Positions 60,933 through 64,000 of a stretch of DNA of 64,000 nucleotides are shown here, piece after piece. The position numbers were made by a program, and so were the translations under genes. The notes under the pieces are model-generated. The model did no database searches, was not told where the DNA came from, and saw only the letters and a program-made list of their open reading frames with translations. The number at the start of each line of letters is the position of its first letter. Positions within the stretch are counted from its first letter, which is position 1. The stretch comes from JABMMZ01 sp044368575. Its GTDB lineage: Bacteria > Bacteroidota > Bacteroidia > NS11-12g > UBA955. The DNA is taken from NCBI GenBank assembly GCA_044368575.1, contig JBIPPH010000005.1:1-64000 (forward strand), written 5' to 3'.

Positions 60933-60990
60933 CGAACCCCAAACCTTCTGATCCGTAGTCAGATGCTCTATCCAATTGAGCTACGAGTGC
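60917..60990 (-). tRNA. tRNA-Arg (anticodon ACG)
   Basis: On the minus strand: acceptor GCACTCG/CGAGTGC, D-arm with AGCTCAATTGGATAGAGC, anticodon stem TCTGA/TCAGA with loop CTACGGA (anticodon ACG), T-loop TTCGAAT. Discriminator base A; CCA not encoded. A strong terminator follows downstream. Promoter just upstream at 61007-61037. Confidence 0.97.
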
Positions 60991-61006
60991 CTTCCTTAAA
61001 GGACTG

Positions 61007-61037
61007 CAAAAGTAAGATAAAAAAAAATCCCTGACAA
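61007..61037 (-). promoter_or_regulatory. promoter for tRNA-Arg
   Basis: TACTTTTG (61014-61007) and TTG (61037-61035) on the minus strand with 23 bp between starts. The -33 element lies inside the terminator hairpin of the upstream T9SS gene. Confidence 0.75.
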
Positions 61038-61056
61038 ATAATTGTCAGGGATTTTA
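61020..61056 (-). terminator. terminator of the 61073 T9SS gene
   Basis: On the minus strand AATCCCTGACAA-TTAT-TTGTCAGGGATT followed by a U-run (plus-strand A-run from 61020). It lies 17 nt after the stop codon at 61073 and overlaps the tRNA-Arg promoter. Confidence 0.9.
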
Positions 61057-61072
61057 ATAGAATCTAATTGAA

Positions 61073-62392
61073 TTAGTTCAAAATGAATTTAGTTGAAGCA
61101 GAGAAACTACCTGCAGTCATAGTGCAAGAATATACACCTGAAGACATACCTGAAGTTGGAACTGCTACATCAAAGTTACCAGCACTGTAGTCACCTGAAA
61201 TGGTTTTAACCAATTTACCAGTAACATCATAAACTGAAATCACAACTGTTTCGTTGTTCTTCAATTGAACTGGAACAAATACTTCATTAGCACTTCTGCT
61301 TGGGTTAGGGTAAACATTACCTAAAGCATTGCCGTTAGCATCACTGTTTTTAATACTTAGCGTGTTAGTAGTTAAGTGGTAATCAGTACCATCGAAAATG
61401 GTATTGGTGAAAACAGTACCTGGCAAGTAAGATTTCCAAATACTAATAGTTTGACCATAAACCAATTGGAAGTTAGTGATTACAGCGTTATTTTGAGCAG
61501 TTTGAACTGAGTTGTCAACAGTAACACCAGATTTGCTGTACAATCTTACACCGTAAAGGTTGTATTTTTTGTTCCAAGTTGAACCATTGTAGGCAATACC
61601 AGTATCACCCAATGAAGGCTTTTTCATCGGTTTAAAAGTGATGGTGTGGCCAATCAACATTGAATTTGGACTTGCATCATTAGCAGTGATAGTTGCACCA
61701 ACTGAAGCTTGTATGTTTCTACCGAAGAAAGAGGTTTGAGCACCGTTTAAGCTGATACTATCAGCAAATTGTTTAGTTAAGAAGATGGTATCAGTTTTGA
61801 AAGCAGCTGAGTTTAATCTTGTTTTAGGATTGTAATTAGCAATTTTAGGACAAGAATAGTAGTAAGATTTATTAGGGTCGGTTTGGTAGAAATAAGCTTT
61901 GTTATCTAAACCATCTGGTTTAAAGTACTGAATGAATACTGTATCAACAATAGCTACATTTTGGTTACCAACTTTCATTGAATCAGCAAATCTTACATAG
62001 AATTGAGTGAAACGGATAGAATCCCAAGTATAAGAATTGAATTTTGAAAAACGAGCAGGGTTGTTTTCAAACACCTCATCTCTCGCATCATTGATTCTAC
62101 CTAATACGTGGAAACCAGTTTTGAATTTGCTACCATCATCGTATACAGTGTACAAATTGGTGTCAGGTTGAATAAAGTAAACTGAACTGGCTAAACCAGA
62201 ACCGTTGAAATCATTGTAAGCATTAGCATAATCAAACCAACCTGTTCCAATGTCTCTTTTAGAAGAAGTTTTTTGATTGTCATTTTTAACCACAATTTTA
62301 AACTGTGGGTAATTGTGATTGATTTTTTCTTGCACTTGAGCTTGTACTGATAAGAGGCTCAATCCAAGAATACTGAGTAGAATTCTTTTCAT
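61073..62392 (-). CDS. secreted protein with T9SS type A C-terminal sorting domain
   Basis: A 439-residue exported protein. Starting at the ATG at 62392 (MKRILLSILGLSLLSVQAQ) it has a clear signal peptide; an upstream in-frame ATG at 62428 would precede it by 12 residues and is unlikely. The body contains repeated Thr/Asn-rich beta strands with Tyr/Lys pairs (YYYSCPKIANYNPKTRLNSA). The C-terminal domain is a T9SS sorting signal: NVYPNPSRSANEVFVPVQLK, then VVISVYDVTGKLVKTISGDY and GVYSCTMTAGSFSASTKFIL. Function of the body is unknown. A TAATTTTG promoter element lies upstream. Confidence 0.92.
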   Translation of the reverse strand: MKRILLSILGLSLLSVQAQVQEKINHNYPQFKIVVKNDNQKTSSKRDIGTGWFDYANAYNDFNGSGLASSVYFIQPDTNLYTVYDDGSKFKTGFHVLGRINDARDEVFENNPARFSKFNSYTWDSIRFTQFYVRFADSMKVGNQNVAIVDTVFIQYFKPDGLDNKAYFYQTDPNKSYYYSCPKIANYNPKTRLNSAAFKTDTIFLTKQFADSISLNGAQTSFFGRNIQASVGATITANDASPNSMLIGHTITFKPMKKPSLGDTGIAYNGSTWNKKYNLYGVRLYSKSGVTVDNSVQTAQNNAVITNFQLVYGQTISIWKSYLPGTVFTNTIFDGTDYHLTTNTLSIKNSDANGNALGNVYPNPSRSANEVFVPVQLKNNETVVISVYDVTGKLVKTISGDYSAGNFDVAVPTSGMSSGVYSCTMTAGSFSASTKFILN

Positions 62393-62425
62393 AACGTGTT
62401 GTTTATTACTTTTGAGTTTAGACGC

Positions 62426-62433
62426 CAAAATTA
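62426..62433 (-). promoter_or_regulatory. -7 element for the 61073 T9SS gene
   Basis: TAATTTTG on the minus strand (exact TAnnTTTG), ending 33 nt before the ATG at 62392. It confirms that the 62428 ATG, which lies inside the element, is not used. Confidence 0.55.
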
Positions 62434-62515
62434 ATACGAATGCTGCAGTAAAGGAAAAAATTTAACAGAAAAATAAAAATTAATTCATAAAACACTGTTT
62501 GTCAATCAATTAATA

Positions 62516-63202
62516 TTAAATATCACCAAGCATAGGGCGCAGCGTAATTTGTTCCATCACCATGCTAGAGCGGTTTTCCCACGCCATAAAGATTGCACTT
62601 GAAATGGCTTCTGTCTTTATGAATCTAGAAACTGGCAATTCAGTCCCTTGCCATGAATCTGTTAGCGTTGGCCCAGGCAATACCGCTGAAACTGCAATGC
62701 CTTGACTCATTAATTCTGCCCTTAACACCCTTGTAAAACCTAGAAGCGCATGTTTACTAATACAATAGGAAGAGCCGTTGGCGTATGCTTTTTCACTTGC
62801 AGTTGAACAGATATTGAAAACATATCCTCCTTTGGCTAAATTGGGTATTAGCCTTTTGGTTAAATAATAGCTCGCATTTAAATTCAAGGCCATTTGCAAT
62901 TCAAAATCCTCATCGCTTTCTTGAGCAATAGCACCAGGCAGAAACACGCCTGCATTATTGATTAATACATCAATACTTTCAATTTGTTGAAGTATGATTT
63001 GAGCTGTGTCTAAAACCACTTGTTTTTGACTCAAATCAGCCATTAAAACAGTTAAATTTTGACCATATTGATCTTGCAATGGTGATAATTGGCCTGTAGA
63101 TCTTGAAATTGACAATACCTTAAACCCTTGATGTAAAAATCTTTCAACAAGGGCTAAGCCTATACCTTTTGAACCTCCTGTAATAACAGCTGTTTTTTGC
63201 AT
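62516..63202 (-). CDS. short-chain dehydrogenase/reductase (classical SDR)
   Basis: A 228-residue NAD(P)-dependent oxidoreductase. Cofactor motif TGGSKGIGLALVERF (TGxxxGxG), NNAG-equivalent VLINNAGVFLPGAI, catalytic Ser (CSTASEK) and Tyr-Lys in SSYCISKHALLGF. The ATG at 63202 gives the usual MQKTAVITGGSKGIG start; the longer frame to 63349 overlaps the divergent permease gene. The substrate is not identifiable, as is common for this family. Confidence 0.93.
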   Translation of the reverse strand: MQKTAVITGGSKGIGLALVERFLHQGFKVLSISRSTGQLSPLQDQYGQNLTVLMADLSQKQVVLDTAQIILQQIESIDVLINNAGVFLPGAIAQESDEDFELQMALNLNASYYLTKRLIPNLAKGGYVFNICSTASEKAYANGSSYCISKHALLGFTRVLRAELMSQGIAVSAVLPGPTLTDSWQGTELPVSRFIKTEAISSAIFMAWENRSSMVMEQITLRPMLGDI

Positions 63203-63316
63203 GTTCAAACTTAATCTTTTAAATGCGCTTTTGCAAACTGTATTGTGGACAAAGCCTTTATATTTCATTGATATCCAAAACAATTTATAATTATCTTTAC
63301 GGCCATCAAATAAAGT

Positions 63317-64000
63317 ATGGGGCATAATTACTTTTACTACTTCGGTCACTACTTGTTATTCTTAAAGAGTATGGTCTCGAAGCCTGAAAAAACAAGTATT
63401 TTTTTCAAACGAATACTTGATGAAATGTACAAAATTGGTGTAGGCTCCCTCCCTATTGTAGCCATTACCTCTTTGTTCATCGGTGCGGTAACTACTGTTC
63501 AAACAGCCTATCAGTTAGTTAGCGGATTCATCTCTAAAACTGTTATTGGCACTATTGTTTCAGATAGTACCATGTTGGAATTAGGCCCTACCATTACTTG
63601 TTTGGTGCTATCTGGCAAAGTGGGCGCTCATATTGCATCTGAAATTGGCAATATGCGCATCAGCGAACAAATAGATGCCTTAGAAGTGATGGGAATAAAT
63701 GCTTCAGGATACTTAGCCTTGCCCAAAATTTTAGCAGGTCTAGTAATGATACCCATGTTGAACTTCATCGCTATAACCCTCAGTATTTATGGTGGTTATA
63801 TGGCTGGAGAGTGGTCTGGAATTCTAACGCATCAAGAATTTGTAACTGGCGCAAGAGACACCTTCAAAGGCTTTACCGTTTTTTTTAGTACTACCAAAGC
63901 CTTTACATTTGCTTTCATCATTACCTCAATTAGTAGCTATCAAGGTTATTACACTACAGGCGGCGCTTTAGGAGTTGGGGAATCAAGTACTAGAGCAGTT
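63317..64000 (+). CDS. MlaE-family ABC transporter permease (runs off the window)
   Basis: The first 228 codons of a lipid-transport permease of the MlaE/YrbE family, which with an MlaF ATPase and MCE-domain protein moves phospholipids across the envelope. The family motifs are VAITSLFIGAVTTVQTAYQL, LELGPTITCLVLSGKVGAHI, ASEIGNMRISEQIDALEVMG and GGALGVGESSTRAV at the window edge. It has several hydrophobic segments. The ATG at 63317 opens the frame; the 3' end and the likely mlaF and MCE genes lie beyond the window. A near-promoter TATCTTTA is at 63292-63299. Confidence 0.92.
   Translation, partial: MGHNYFYYFGHYLLFLKSMVSKPEKTSIFFKRILDEMYKIGVGSLPIVAITSLFIGAVTTVQTAYQLVSGFISKTVIGTIVSDSTMLELGPTITCLVLSGKVGAHIASEIGNMRISEQIDALEVMGINASGYLALPKILAGLVMIPMLNFIAITLSIYGGYMAGEWSGILTHQEFVTGARDTFKGFTVFFSTTKAFTFAFIITSISSYQGYYTTGGALGVGESSTRAV

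Overview
The window looks like chromosomal DNA from a member of the Bacteroidota. The main evidence is: many copies of the Bacteroidota promoter element (-7 TAnnTTTG, with TTG about 22 bp upstream in the best cases); three secreted proteins with the C-terminal type IX secretion (T9SS) sorting domain (YPNP motif); few Shine-Dalgarno-like sites and several TTG/GTG starts; a TonB-dependent receptor paired with a small lipoprotein; and lineage-typical pairings such as the split transketolase. The DNA is AT-rich and coding density is very high, with many 1-26 nt overlaps. I see no prophage, insertion sequence, CRISPR array or rRNA operon. The organism is probably free-living and aerobic (homogentisate dioxygenase, photolyase, di-haem peroxidase); I cannot place it below phylum.

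Layout. 1-5149: end of an SNF2 helicase, a T9SS cargo protein, a small conserved protein, and a three-gene cluster (His-rich small protein, TonB-dependent receptor, lipoprotein) that looks like a metal-uptake locus. 5143-9589 (-): di-haem peroxidase, NIF3 protein, CdsZ-type zinc-ribbon protein, TPR protein. 9718-13311 (+): pheT, two small conserved proteins, a SlyD-like isomerase. 13358-18356 (-): dual-domain ABC ATPase, RNase R, polyprenyl synthase, DUF3817. 18389-21549: a divergent MerR/B12-binding CarH-type regulator facing a TIGR01777 oxidoreductase and a photolyase, a probable light-response module. 21594-24640 (+): hydroxyacyl-CoA dehydrogenase, then an NSS-family Na+-symporter followed by two very small membrane-protein genes, one resembling the MetS small subunit. 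24642-24811 holds heptamer tandem repeats. 24820-30295: TamB-like giant protein divergent from tsaD.

30292-42106 (mostly -): GT9 glycosyltransferase, valS, RluF-like pseudouridine synthase, a GT39-type membrane glycosyltransferase (+), PIF1-like helicase, NHL/PKD T9SS cargo, purC, PhoH ATPase. 42167-49493: SAM-hydrolase family protein, ABM monooxygenase-like protein, TPR-CAP exported protein, NdpA-like nucleoid protein, an unknown membrane protein, a TPR lipoprotein (-) and homogentisate dioxygenase. 49601-52060: membrane pyrophosphatase with an unusual Cys-rich tail. 52107-55175: SpoU methyltransferase divergent from a BamA/TamA-like lipoprotein. 55258-63202: tRNA-His, a split transketolase with a von Willebrand A gene between its halves, an omega-amidase/aminotransferase pair, tRNA-Arg with a duplicated 3' end and terminator, a T9SS cargo protein and an SDR. 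The window ends inside an MlaE-type permease gene.

Most of the window is housekeeping. The most interesting points are the putative adenosylcobalamin light-sensor/photolyase module, the Cys-rich periplasmic tail on the pyrophosphatase, the NSS transporter with two micro-proteins, and the duplicated tRNA-Arg 3' end that resembles an old attachment site.
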